A stretch of 51,629 nucleotides of DNA from Sinomonas cellulolyticus (GTDB lineage Bacteria > Actinomycetota > Actinomycetes > Actinomycetales > Micrococcaceae), in the NCBI RefSeq assembly GCF_014656475.1, contig NZ_BNCM01000018.1, positions 1 to 51,629 of the forward strand, read 5' to 3'. Positions 33,292 through 41,448 of this stretch are shown piece after piece. Made by a program: the position numbers and the translations under genes. Numbering within the stretch: position 1 is the first letter of the stretch; each line of letters begins with the position of its first letter. Below the pieces are notes generated by a model, which worked only from the letters and a program-made list of their open reading frames with translations, was not told the origin of the DNA and searched no databases.

Positions 33292-34120
33292 CACCACACT
33301 CCGCGCCGCCGGTCCGCGTCCCGCGCGCACGACGCCGCGCCGCCCCCGCCGCTCCCGGCCCACCCTGGGCGGAGCGATCATCCAGGGCTCGTGGCTGATC
33401 GTGGTCGTCGCGGCCGCGTGGTGGTTCGCGACCGCGAAGAGCGCGAACTTCTTCGTCCCACCGCTGCCGACGATCCTCCAGGCCCTCATGAGGGACCTCG
33501 GCAACGGGGTCATCGCGGCCGGGGCCGCGTACTCCCTCGGGAACCTGTTCGGGGGCCTCGCGATCGCCATCGTCGTGGGGATCGCCCTCGGCATCCTGCT
33601 GGGGGAGGCGAAGTGGCTGCGCGACGTCGTAGACCCGATCATCCACTTCTTCCGCTCGATCCCGCAGGCCGCGCTCGTCCCGCTCATCATCGGCACGTTC
33701 GGGATCGGCCAGGGGCCCAAGGTGGGCACCATCGCATTCGCGTGCATGTGGCCCGTGCTGCTGAACACGATCGACGGCGTGCTCGGCGTCGAGCCGACCG
33801 TGCGCAAGTTCGCGCGGGTCTACCGGATCCCACGCGGGCTGTACTTCCGCCGGGTCGTCCTCCCGGCGGCGCTTCCGCAGATCATGGCCGGCATCCGCGT
33901 GGCCCTCCCGATCGGCATCACGGTCATGGTCGTGTCCGAGATGTTCGCCTCGACCGAGGGCCTCGGCTTCTACATCCTCAATTCCTCGGCCACGTTCCAG
34001 GTGCCCGAGACGTGGGCGGGCGCGCTGCTCGTCGGCGTCGTGGGCTACATCCTCTCGATGCTGTTCGTCCTCGTCGAGCGCCGCGTCCTGCGCTGGTACC
34101 ACGCCTCGGGTGCCCAATGA
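33284..34120 (+). CDS. ABC transporter permease (SsuC/TauC type), second
   Basis: 278 residues. An Arg/Pro-rich N-terminal tail of about 35 residues precedes six helices. The EAA loop reads FARVYRIPRGLYFRRVVLP, then AALPQIMAGIRVALPIGI. The stop overlaps the ATG of the ATPase gene (ATGA). It pairs with the preceding permease. Confidence 0.9.
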   Translation: MTSTTLRAAGPRPARTTPRRPRRSRPTLGGAIIQGSWLIVVVAAAWWFATAKSANFFVPPLPTILQALMRDLGNGVIAAGAAYSLGNLFGGLAIAIVVGIALGILLGEAKWLRDVVDPIIHFFRSIPQAALVPLIIGTFGIGQGPKVGTIAFACMWPVLLNTIDGVLGVEPTVRKFARVYRIPRGLYFRRVVLPAALPQIMAGIRVALPIGITVMVVSEMFASTEGLGFYILNSSATFQVPETWAGALLVGVVGYILSMLFVLVERRVLRWYHASGAQ

Positions 34121-35010
34121 GCACGACGCCGTCCACCTCACCTCGGTCTCAAGCCACCCCAGGAGTTCCCATGACCATCCAGGACCAGCCCGTCCAGGAC
34201 GCCACCGTCCTGCCGGCCCCCGTGCAGCAGGCGCCGGCCCATGATGGGGACGTGATGACCGTGCGCGGGCTCAGCATGAGCTACGGCGCCGGCGCCTCGT
34301 TCAACCCGATCCTCGCCGGCCTCGACCTCGACACCGCCGCCGGCGAGTTCGTGGCGATCGTTGGCCCCTCGGGGGTCGGCAAGACGACGCTGCTGCGCTG
34401 CCTGTCCGGGCTCATCCGGCCGCAGTCGGGCACCATCACGGTCTCCGGTGACGTCATCGACGGGCCCCACCCGGACCTCGCGGTGGTGTTCCAGGACTAC
34501 AGCCGCTCGCTCATGCCCTGGATGACGACACTCGAGAACATCGCCTTTCCCCTCCAGGGCAAGGGCATGGGCAAGACGGAGCGGACCGCCGCGGCCGAGA
34601 AGAACCTCGCGGCGGTGGGCCTCGCCGGCCAGGGCCACAAGTATCCCTGGGAGATGTCCGGCGGCATGCAGCAGCGCGTCGCGATCGCCCGGGCGCTCGC
34701 GTACGAGGCGAAGGTCCTGCTCATGGACGAGCCGTTCGCCTCGGTCGATGCGCAGACCAGGTTCGACCTCGAGGACCTTGTCCTGAACCTCCAGCAGGAG
34801 CTCGGCGTGACGATCCTCCTCGTCACGCACGACATCGACGAGGCCCTCTACCTCGCGGACAAGGTCGTGGTCATCGCGAACAAGCCCGCATCGGTCGTGG
34901 ACGTCATCGAGACCGGGTTCGGCGACCAGCGCGACCAGCTCGAGACGAAGGCCGACCCGCGCTTCGCCGAGGCCCGCGCCCGCATCATGCACCGGCTGCG
35001 GAAGGACTGA
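34117..35010 (+). CDS. ABC transporter ATPase (SsuB/TauB type)
   Basis: 297 residues from ATG at 34117 (4-base overlap). An in-frame ATG at 34171 has a better AGGAG (34161-34165) and would give a 279-residue protein; either may be used. Walker A is GPSGVGKTTLLR, Q-loop VVFQDYSRSLMPWM, signature MSGGMQQRVAIARAL, Walker B VLLMDEPFASVD and switch His in LLVTHDIDEAL. It powers the importer made with the three preceding products. The N-terminal 45 residues are a non-conserved Pro/Thr/Gln stretch. Confidence 0.92.
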   Translation: MSTTPSTSPRSQATPGVPMTIQDQPVQDATVLPAPVQQAPAHDGDVMTVRGLSMSYGAGASFNPILAGLDLDTAAGEFVAIVGPSGVGKTTLLRCLSGLIRPQSGTITVSGDVIDGPHPDLAVVFQDYSRSLMPWMTTLENIAFPLQGKGMGKTERTAAAEKNLAAVGLAGQGHKYPWEMSGGMQQRVAIARALAYEAKVLLMDEPFASVDAQTRFDLEDLVLNLQQELGVTILLVTHDIDEALYLADKVVVIANKPASVVDVIETGFGDQRDQLETKADPRFAEARARIMHRLRKD

Positions 35011-35038
35011 CGCCTCGAGAGGCGCGCGCTCGCTCGGG

Positions 35039-35082
35039 CGCAGCGGAGGGGCCGGGTCAATCGACCCGGCCCCTCCGCTGCG
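35039..35082 (+). terminator. very strong hairpin terminator after the ABC operon
   Basis: A 20-base perfect stem (35039-35058 with 35063-35082) and a 4-base loop AATC. It marks the end of the catabolic/transport region and the start of accessory DNA. Confidence 0.85.
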
Positions 35083-35223
35083 AGACGACAACACCCCCGA
35101 CGGGATCCGCCGCTACGGCCAGGCCAGGCTGCAGGCCTGGCTGAAGAAGCAGGGCGCGCGCAGCAGCGCCGCCGTCGCCGAAGCAGCCGTCGCCGCGGCC
35201 CGGGAACAGCACACGATCGACCC
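35083..35223 (+). pseudogene. short coding remnant, possibly of an IS110-type transposase
   Basis: One frame reads DGIRRYGQARLQAWLKKQG, then ARSSAAVAEAAVAAAREQ, which looks like a fragment of a real protein with no start. It recalls the middle of IS110-family transposases, but this is from memory only. The frame loses sense at about 35225, where the next small gene begins. Confidence 0.3.
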
Positions 35224-35523
35224 ATGGCCCCGTACACGAAGGAACTCGACCAGGCCTGGATCGAAGGCCGCACCACCCAGCCAGAGCCCGCAGCGACGGA
35301 GCAGCAGGCACAGAGCCTGCACCCGCAGGTCCACGCCCTCCAGCACGCCCTCGCCCAGCTGAAGGCCGCACGGTACTGGCCCCAGGCAGACCCCGACGTC
35401 CAGGACGCCGTCCGCGCGGCCGCCGCGGCGATCGCCGACGAGCTCGCCCACCACACCCACCCCGACGACACCGGGACCGAGGCAGCTCCTCAGGCCGCCG
35501 GGCCCAGGGCGGGGAGGCCGTGA
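35224..35523 (+). CDS. small hypothetical protein of a plasmid-like module
   Basis: 99 residues, hydrophilic, Ala/Gln-rich and mostly helical (HPQVHALQHALAQLKAARYW, DPDVQDAVRAAAAAIADELA). No family recognised. Its stop overlaps the GTG of a broken SSB gene by four bases, so it belonged to an operon with it. The start codon has no clear Shine-Dalgarno. Confidence 0.5.
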   Translation: MAPYTKELDQAWIEGRTTQPEPAATEQQAQSLHPQVHALQHALAQLKAARYWPQADPDVQDAVRAAAAAIADELAHHTHPDDTGTEAAPQAAGPRAGRP

Positions 35524-35783
35524 CCGTCACCGGCAACCTGGTCGCCGCGCCCCGGCTCGACCGGACCCCGGCCGGGACCCCCGTCGCGAACTTCACCATC
35601 GCCACTGCACCCCGCGTCTAGGACCGGCAGGCAGGGGCGTGGAAGGACGCCCGCACCAGCGCCGAGCTCGACGTCGACGAGCTCGGCGCGAGCGTGAGGG
35701 TCGCCCCCGTGACCGTCGCCCGGCGCCCCGGACGCCGCGACCAGGCTCCCACACAGGCCACCGACGAAGGGACAGCACAGTGA
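35520..35783 (+). pseudogene. ssb: single-stranded DNA-binding protein gene, broken twice
   Basis: From GTG at 35520 the frame reads VTVTGNLVAAPRLDRTPAG, then TPVANFTIATAPRV, a clear SSB N-terminus, then meets TAG at 35619-35621 where SSBs usually have Tyr (PRxYDRQxG). The same frame continues DRQAGAWKDA and jumps straight to RTSAELDVDELGASVR, the end of the OB fold. About 45-50 residues of the middle are missing. The gene therefore has both a nonsense codon and an internal deletion. Its TGA overlaps the next gene's GTG (GTGA), preserving the old operon. SSB genes of this type are common on plasmids and conjugative elements. Confidence 0.8.
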
Positions 35784-36073
35784 GCGAGGCCGACACGATG
35801 ACCAGCCCGGCCCCGCGCTGGTGGGCGGTCAAGTACACCGCCGTCCCCGACCCCATCGAGGCCGACACCGACTACTGCTTCGGCACTGCAGCCGAGGCCG
35901 CCGAGCACGGGCAGCCCTGGGCCGTCCTCGAGCACCCCGCCGCCTACACCGCCGGGCCCGTCAGCCCCGGCCACTACATCACCGCCGGCCACCACGACGA
36001 TGCGGCCTACTGCCTCGCCACCCGCGAGCCCGTCCGCGACGAGGACCGCGGCACCTGGTACCGCTTCTCCTGA
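35780..36073 (+). CDS. hypothetical protein of a plasmid-like module
   Basis: 97 residues from GTG at 35780 (overlap with the SSB remnant). Acidic and aromatic-rich, with WWAVKYTAVPDPIEADTDY, GQPWAVLEHPAAYTAGPVS and a C-terminal DRGTWYRFS. The reading frame is intact and looks like a real conserved protein, but I do not recognise a family. It was probably cotranscribed with the two upstream genes. Confidence 0.55.
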   Translation: MSEADTMTSPAPRWWAVKYTAVPDPIEADTDYCFGTAAEAAEHGQPWAVLEHPAAYTAGPVSPGHYITAGHHDDAAYCLATREPVRDEDRGTWYRFS

Positions 36074-36134
36074 CCACCCGGCCCCCCGGGGCCACACCAC
36101 AGCGACCATCACGAGCACCGGAGGAAAGCACGGC

Positions 36135-36378
36135 ATGAGCGCAGAGCACATGCCACCGGCCAGGACCACCCCGCGCCCGCAGCCCTGGCCACCGAAGGCC
36201 ACCGAGAGGCCCGCGAGCTGGCCGAGGCTGCCCTGGAATGGCAGACCCTCGCCGGCCAGGAATGGGACGGCGACGGGAGCGCCAGAGACTTCCAGCCCCG
36301 GCCCCACGGCTCCTACCACGAGGACCTGGAGGGCCACGACGAAACGGCAGCGGCTACGTCCTGCCCCATCCGCTGACC
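36135..36378 (+). pseudogene. frameshifted small gene of the plasmid-like module
   Basis: GGAGG about 14 bases before an ATG at 36135 marks an old start, but the frame from that ATG gives a senseless Pro/Arg/Thr-rich peptide. Another frame carries protein-like sequence (EARELAEAALEWQTLAGQEW, DFQPRPHGSYHEDLEGHDE) to TGA at 36376-36378. A one- or two-base shift near 36140-36165 explains this. Function unknown. Confidence 0.5.
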
Positions 36379-36396
36379 GACCACCGGATCGCCCAC

Positions 36397-36945
36397 ATGG
36401 TCAAGGCCATCTCCGTCCGCCTGGACCTGCACGCTGACTTCGACGAGCTCAGCACCGCCGTGCAGGCCGTGACCCGAGCCGTCTCCGACGAGGCCGCCCG
36501 CCTCGTCGCCGAGCGCCACCCCGACGAGGCCGCCGGGGTCGAGTATGCACTCTGGGGAACCCCGGCCGTGCGGTACGACGGGACCGACGAGGAGCAGGCG
36601 GCCCTGTACGAGAAGGGAATCCCCGAGCACTCCCTCCTCAACACCGCCGTCACCGCCACACCCGGAGGCATCATCGCCGTCACCAGCATCCGCGCCCAGA
36701 GGGCCGCAGCAGCCGTCCAGGCAGAACCGGACAGCCGGGACCAGGACAAGGCCAACACCCTGCCCCAGCACGCCCCGGCCGCCGACGCCCGACTCACCGA
36801 GGACGAGATCGCCCAGATCCGGGCACTGCAGGCCGCAAGCTTCCCCACCAGCCCCGGAACCCACCAGCCCCAGCGTGCCGGCACCCCCACCGCAGCAGCC
36901 CGCACCGCACCGGCCGCGGCCGCCGACCTCGGACACGGACGCTGA
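36397..36945 (+). CDS. hypothetical protein of a plasmid-like module
   Basis: 182 residues from ATG at 36397. The N-terminal half looks globular (MVKAISVRLDLHADFDELS, TPAVRYDGTDEEQAALYEKG), followed by an Ala/Pro/Gln-rich tail with TEDEIAQIRALQAASFPTSP. The frame stays protein-like upstream of this ATG (GYVLPHPLTDHRIAH), so the true start may be earlier or lost in the preceding frameshift. No family recognised. Confidence 0.5.
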   Translation: MVKAISVRLDLHADFDELSTAVQAVTRAVSDEAARLVAERHPDEAAGVEYALWGTPAVRYDGTDEEQAALYEKGIPEHSLLNTAVTATPGGIIAVTSIRAQRAAAAVQAEPDSRDQDKANTLPQHAPAADARLTEDEIAQIRALQAASFPTSPGTHQPQRAGTPTAAARTAPAAAADLGHGR

Positions 36946-36966
36946 CCCGGCGCCCAGAACGCCGGG
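36946..36966 (+). terminator. small hairpin after the plasmid-like module
   Basis: CCCGGCG (36946-36952) pairs with CGCCGGG (36960-36966) around 7 bases, immediately after a stop codon. Confidence 0.5.
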
Positions 36967-37548
36967 CATCCGGGGAACGTCGGCCCCTGGGCGGCCGACC
37001 ACACTTCCGAAGGCGACGAACGGGTTCTCGACGATTTCAGCGCCATAGGCGTCGCGCATCCAGGTGCGCACCCATCGATAGGCGATTTGGACGGGCATAT
37101 CCAGTAGGCACCCGCTGACCAGTTGGTCATAGGTCGAGATGAGCTTCTGATTGTTTGACCGCATGTCAGGCCACTCTTTGCGAATGTCATTGCTGGGCCT
37201 CCAGCGAAGGGGGCCGCTCACGCTGGTCCAGCCGTCACCCTCGATCACGGCCCCGGGATTCTCAGGCGAGATCTCGGCCAGGGGAGTCACAGCATGGGCC
37301 ACGGCGTTGCGAGCGAAGCGCAGGCCATTGATGATCTGTCCGTTCGGGTCCTTCTCCCGGGCGCCCTTGTATCCGGCCGTCTTGTGGAACTGCTCATCGA
37401 AAGCGCAGATCCAGAACAGCGCTTGGGCGGCGCGCACGTGCCAATGAACGCCGGGGCGGTCAATGCTTCCGACCGCATGCTGGACTCCTTGGAGGGTGAG
37501 GTCAAGCCCGTAGGTCCACTGCGGGGCAGCTGTCGTAGCGCCGTCCAT
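36946..37548 (-). pseudogene. hypothetical gene lacking its own 3' end
   Basis: From ATG at 37548 the first about 200 residues look like a real soluble protein (GATTAAPQWTYGLDLTLQGV, HWHVRAAQALFWICAFDEQF, AYRWVRTWMRDAYGAEI). After GAEIVENPFVAFGSVVG the frame has no stop and runs on to 36313 as the antisense of the small plasmid-like gene, giving a Gly/Val-rich nonsense tail. So the original 3' end was probably removed by a rearrangement near 36950-37010. TAGACT (37556-37561, minus strand) lies 7 bases before the ATG. Function unknown. Confidence 0.5.
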
Positions 37549-37555
37549 GGCAGGC

Positions 37556-37565
37556 AGTCTACGGT
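37556..37565. promoter_or_regulatory. overlapping divergent leaderless promoters
   Basis: TACGGT (37560-37565) is 6 bases before the ligase ATG at 37572; TAGACT (37556-37561 on the minus strand) is 7 bases before the ATG at 37548. The two -10 boxes overlap and the start codons are only 23 bases apart. Confidence 0.5.
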
Positions 37566-37571
37566 TTGGGC

Positions 37572-38128
37572 ATGTCCACTCCCCGGGCCGCTCTGCTGGG
37601 CGGGCCGTTCGAGCTCGCCCTGGCCAAAGCCGTCCCGTCGGTCCCCACGCGAGCGGGGATCCAGTACGAGCCCAAGTGGGACGGTTTCCGCGCAGTCGCC
37701 TGCGTCGGGGAGGGGACGGCGGTCATCTACTCCCGGAACGGCACTGACCTCAGCGCACGCTTCCCTGAGCTATCGGCCGCGGCCGCCGACCAGATTCCGG
37801 ACGGCTGCGTGCTCGACGGCGAGGCGGTGATCTGGGGAGGGGACCGGCTGGATTTCGACGCCCTACAGCGCCGCCTGGGCGCCAGCCCCGCCACCGCCCG
37901 CCGCCTGGCAGCAGAGCAGCCGGCCTCCTTCGTGGCCTTCGACGTCCTCGCCGTGCTCGGCCGCGACGTACGCACCATGCCCCTGTCAGACCGCCGGCGC
38001 CTGCTCGAGGAGCTCGCCGCAGGACTCGCGCCACCGCTGGAGCTCTCACCCGCGACCACCGACCGGGCCGAGGCCATGCGCTGGTGGGACGAGCTCGCCC
38101 ACACCGGCATCGAAGGCCTGATGGCGAA
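37572..38128 (+). pseudogene. ATP-dependent DNA ligase (LigC-like), 5' part, split by a mobile element
   Basis: 185 codons from ATG at 37572 encode the adenylation domain: motif I YEPKWDGFRA with the nucleotide-binding Lys, VIYSRNGTDLS (motif Ia), CVLDGEAVIWG (motif III), FVAFDVLAV and GIEGLMA, the first part of motif IV. The ligase-like sequence stops exactly there; the frame then runs senselessly to 38249 into the recombinase gene. The matching 3' part begins at 51148 and supplies the missing Lys. Joined, they give a 340-residue enzyme of normal size for this family. Such ligases act in DNA end joining and repair; the gene is inactive in this form. The start is supported by a leaderless promoter. 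Confidence 0.9.
38126..38128 (+). other. left crossover core (GAA) of the ligase-integrated element
   Basis: GAA here matches GAA at 51147-51149. Joining the flanks through it restores ATG-GCG-AAG-TTG-ACA-GGG in frame and the ligase motif EGLMAK. The true exchange region may be longer, with non-identical bases. Confidence 0.6.
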
Positions 38129-38142
38129 TTCCCTGTTGAATG

Positions 38143-38152
38143 AGCGTGTTGA
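38143..38152 (+). repeat. left subterminal inverted repeat of the element
   Basis: AGCGTGTTGA, complement of 51137-51146. CCCTGT lies 6 bases outside it (38131-38136); on the right side ACAGGG (51154-51159) lies 7 bases outside its partner, so the symmetry extends beyond the 10-mer. Confidence 0.65.
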
Positions 38153-38176
38153 TGCCGTTCGAGAGGGAGACGATTC

Positions 38177-39718
38177 GTGCCGAGTTGGCGTGTGTACTGG
38201 GTTCCGGCAGGGGGGTCCGTCGCGTCGACGGCTCGGCTGTCGGCTCTAACTGGCCGAGAGGATTTCGCGGGCGAGGAGATGCTTGCGGGTGCCCGGCCCG
38301 GGACCCCGATCATGCTCTCTCCAGGACATCAGGTCGATGGGCGCTTGGCTCGTTTCATGGTCCGTTCGTCCTTTGCCCGGTTGGAGCAGGAGACCAAGCG
38401 GAACTACACGACTGACTACTGCGTCTTCTTCGACTTCCTCTGGCGTCGGGATAAGCACTGGGATCAGGCGACGGCCGATGACCTGTGGGACTTCGAGGAC
38501 TGGCGTACCCGGTCGCTGAGCAACCCGTATCGGGTGGGGGGCGCGCGCTGGAACCGTGGATTGGCAGCCTTGGGCCGCCTGTACTCGTGGGCGGCCAGCC
38601 AGGGCTATGTACGGGAAAGCCCGATCGAGACGAGGGAAGCAGTCGGGCGGCGCGGCCAGATCGTGGAGGTGCCGGCGGCTCGGGCAAAGGATGCGAAGTC
38701 GTCTGATGTGCATTGGCTCACCCCGAGGCTGTTCAGGCGCTGGGTCGATGTCGGCCTGCGCGGGTTCTCCTCCGATGGTTCACCGGACCCGGGGTGGCGC
38801 GGGCGAATGGACGACCGGAATTCGGCCTTCGCCGACCTGCTGTTCTCGTCCGGGCTGCGGCTGACCGAGGCCGCTTCGCTGCTCGCGCTCGAGGTCCCGC
38901 AATCAGCCCCGAGTGAGCGCCGATACCACCCGGGCAGGCTGGCCCCCGCCGTGACGAAGTCGAAGCGCGCCCGCACCTTCTACGTCGCGACCCGGGTGGT
39001 GGGCGAGATCGAGGCCTACTGCGAATCGAGCCGGGCCGCGGTGGTCCGTCGCGCCCAGCGCCAGGGCCGATACGACGCTCTCGCCCAGATGCGCCTGGTG
39101 ACATCGGTCTCCGGGCACCGGGTGAAGGTCCTGCGCTGGCGCGACCGCGACGGCGTCATCGGGGAGACGGCGCTCTCCCGGGCGGGCGTCGAGGAACGGG
39201 CGACGCTCTTCATCGAGGGGCCGGAGGGCCCGGAGCCGCTGTGGCTGTGGCTGAACCAGTCCGGCCTGCCGTTCCGGCCGCCGTCCTGGGAGGGAGTGTT
39301 CCGTTCCGCGACAGAGCGGTGCGCAGAGATCTTGACCGGGGCGGCAGCCGAACCCCCGTTCTGCACTCCGCACATGTGCCGGCATTCCTTCGCGCTCTAC
39401 ATGCTGGTCGCGCTCCACCACGTGATGGATGTCCGGCTCGGCCTGACTCCGCAGGAGCGCCGGGACTTCCGCCTCCTGTACGGGGATCCGTGGCGGATGG
39501 TCCAGGACCTGCTCGGGCACGCGGATGTTGAAACCACACGTGCCATCTACCTCGCACCCGTCTCCGACCTCCAGCTGAGCTCGCTGATCTCCTCGCCGGC
39601 GACCGGGGTGGCCGACGCCGGGAACTGGGCGGTCGAGGACATCTCCTGGATCCTTTCAAGGCTCGCGAGCGAAACCGGGCGGATCCAGGACCTGCGCGAA
39701 GACGAGGTGCTCCAGTGA
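38177..39718 (+). CDS. tyrosine recombinase, first of trio (TnpA-like)
   Basis: 513 residues from GTG at 38177, 48 bases inside the element. An N-terminal SAM-like DNA-binding domain (about 55-150, LEQETKRNYTTDYCVFFDFL) precedes the catalytic domain. The catalytic set is complete: Arg228 in SSGLRLTEAASLL, a Lys at about 261-264 in TKSKRARTFYV, His399 and Arg402 in TPHMCRHSFALYML, His448 in LLGHADVETT and nucleophile Tyr458 in RAIYLAP. The stop overlaps the next recombinase by four bases (GTGA). It should perform strand exchange for the element. Confidence 0.92.
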   Translation: MPSWRVYWVPAGGSVASTARLSALTGREDFAGEEMLAGARPGTPIMLSPGHQVDGRLARFMVRSSFARLEQETKRNYTTDYCVFFDFLWRRDKHWDQATADDLWDFEDWRTRSLSNPYRVGGARWNRGLAALGRLYSWAASQGYVRESPIETREAVGRRGQIVEVPAARAKDAKSSDVHWLTPRLFRRWVDVGLRGFSSDGSPDPGWRGRMDDRNSAFADLLFSSGLRLTEAASLLALEVPQSAPSERRYHPGRLAPAVTKSKRARTFYVATRVVGEIEAYCESSRAAVVRRAQRQGRYDALAQMRLVTSVSGHRVKVLRWRDRDGVIGETALSRAGVEERATLFIEGPEGPEPLWLWLNQSGLPFRPPSWEGVFRSATERCAEILTGAAAEPPFCTPHMCRHSFALYMLVALHHVMDVRLGLTPQERRDFRLLYGDPWRMVQDLLGHADVETTRAIYLAPVSDLQLSSLISSPATGVADAGNWAVEDISWILSRLASETGRIQDLREDEVLQ

Positions 39719-41448
39719 GCGGGCGAGGACGACGGGCCGCGCTGCCGCACGAGCCGCACCACCGGCCGGTCCGACGCCCGCACGAGGGACTGGAGGTCGA
39801 GCACCGGGACCGGAAGGGCCGGACGGCGACATTCAGCTTCGATCAGATCGCCGTGGGGGCTGAGCTGCAGGAGGCCTTCGCGCGGTGGTTCGCCCAGAAA
39901 TGCGCGCCTGGCGGCGGCTGGGACTCCCTGGAGACCAGCCGGGCGATGTGGTGGCTCCTGCTCGCCTTCGGCCGATTCTGCGCCGAACAGGACAGCCCGC
40001 CCCAGCTGATCGCAGACATCACCCCGGCATTGTGGAATCGGTGGAGGATGCGACGGCCCGAAGGGCGCCACGGCTACGCCCAGGTCACCTCGCTCGGAGG
40101 CTTTCTGCGGAGGCAGCCCGAGCTCAGCGAGGCCACGAGAGCCGCGATGGCCAGACGGCTTCCCCCGGTCAAGACCGGCGAGCGAGCCCTGTCCCCGGAG
40201 GAGTATGAGGAGCTGCGTGCCGCGGCGCGGAAGACGTTCCGGTCGGCACTTCTGAGGATCCGGGCCAACACCGAGCATCTGCACCGATGGCGGGTGGGGG
40301 ACTTCGAGCAGGGGTCACGGGACTGGGTGGTCGGGGAGGCACTTGACTCTCTGGCCCGCACCGGCTTCATCCCGCACACGATGATGAAGAAGGGCTCGAG
40401 GTACTTCATCGCCCGCTACGTCACAGCGCTCGGGGGCGGCGACCCGCAGCAGACGTGGATGCGGCTCTTCTTGTCCCGTGCCGAGGCCTACGCCCTCGCC
40501 CTGCTCCTGGTCATGGAGTTCGGCCTCAACGCCACAGTGGTGTCGGAACTACGCACGCCGCGCGCCATGCCAGACGGCGCAGTGGACGCGGTCCCGATCT
40601 ATCGGATGGAGCTGGAGAAGCGGCGGCGGGGAGCCGGCCGCCAATTCGAGACCCGCAATGTCCCTGACACTGGCGCCGACACAGCGGGCCGGCTGATCAC
40701 CAGGGTGCTGGAGGCCACCGCACCTGCTCGGGCCTTCGTCACCTCCGTCGACAGCACCTTGGACTTCCTGCTCGTCTGGCGCAACATCCTGCCCGGGCCC
40801 CGGAACGCATCCCCGGTGAACCCGTTCGGCATCGGCCTGACGAACAACGCGGCCGAGGGATGGCTCCGGGAAACCGGACTGAGCGGTGCCCGGATGCGCA
40901 GGCTGCGCAAGACCGTGAATGCGCTCCATCGCCGGGAGCACGGCCAGAACAGCCAGGACACCCACGACGCCATCTACGTTCTCCCCGAGCCCCAAGTGCA
41001 GCAGGCATCCATCCCGGTCATCGCCGAGGGCGCCGAAAGCGCCCTCGCCCACGCCCGGCACGCCGTCCTGCGCGCGCAGCTCGCGGACACATCGGAGACG
41101 GGTTCCCAGGAGACTCCCACCGCGGACTGCGCCGACTACGAGAACAGCCCGTTCGGCACTCAGGGAATAGGGTGCACGGTCTCATTCCTGATGTGCACGG
41201 CCTGCCCGAACGCGCGCATCCACCCGAAGCACCACCCGCGCCTTGCCCACCTGCACCGCTCCTTGGCCAGCCTGCGCTCCGCCTTGGGCGAGGAGAGCTG
41301 GGCAGCCGATTGGGGCAATCCTTTCCTGCGGCTGGAGGACCTCAGGCTGCGGCTCGGCGACCAAGTCTGGGCAACCGCCCTGGCCAACGTGACCGCCTCC
41401 GACCGAGAGATCGTCGGCAGGCTCCTGGAAGGACAGTACGACCTATGA
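39715..41448 (+). CDS. tyrosine recombinase-like protein, second of trio, with altered active site
   Basis: 577 residues. N-terminal core-binding region at about 50-150 and a catalytic-like domain at about 250-430. The position of the first catalytic Arg reads EFGLNATVVSEL (Asn272), and the H-x-x-R region reads ARMRRLRKTVNAL, without His. A Tyr remains in DTHDAIYVLPEP (421). After it comes a Cys/His-rich tail (GCTVSFLMCTACPNARIH, PKHHPRLAHL) that could bind zinc. It may therefore be a structural or partly active partner. GTGA overlap upstream and ATGA overlap downstream tie it to the other two. Confidence 0.85.
   Translation: MSGRGRRAALPHEPHHRPVRRPHEGLEVEHRDRKGRTATFSFDQIAVGAELQEAFARWFAQKCAPGGGWDSLETSRAMWWLLLAFGRFCAEQDSPPQLIADITPALWNRWRMRRPEGRHGYAQVTSLGGFLRRQPELSEATRAAMARRLPPVKTGERALSPEEYEELRAAARKTFRSALLRIRANTEHLHRWRVGDFEQGSRDWVVGEALDSLARTGFIPHTMMKKGSRYFIARYVTALGGGDPQQTWMRLFLSRAEAYALALLLVMEFGLNATVVSELRTPRAMPDGAVDAVPIYRMELEKRRRGAGRQFETRNVPDTGADTAGRLITRVLEATAPARAFVTSVDSTLDFLLVWRNILPGPRNASPVNPFGIGLTNNAAEGWLRETGLSGARMRRLRKTVNALHRREHGQNSQDTHDAIYVLPEPQVQQASIPVIAEGAESALAHARHAVLRAQLADTSETGSQETPTADCADYENSPFGTQGIGCTVSFLMCTACPNARIHPKHHPRLAHLHRSLASLRSALGEESWAADWGNPFLRLEDLRLRLGDQVWATALANVTASDREIVGRLLEGQYDL

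Noticed and set aside
36313..36945. Reading the minus-strand 411-residue ORF as one real protein
   Set aside because: Its second half is the complement of a better plus-strand ORF and becomes a low-complexity Gly/Val/Ala stretch.
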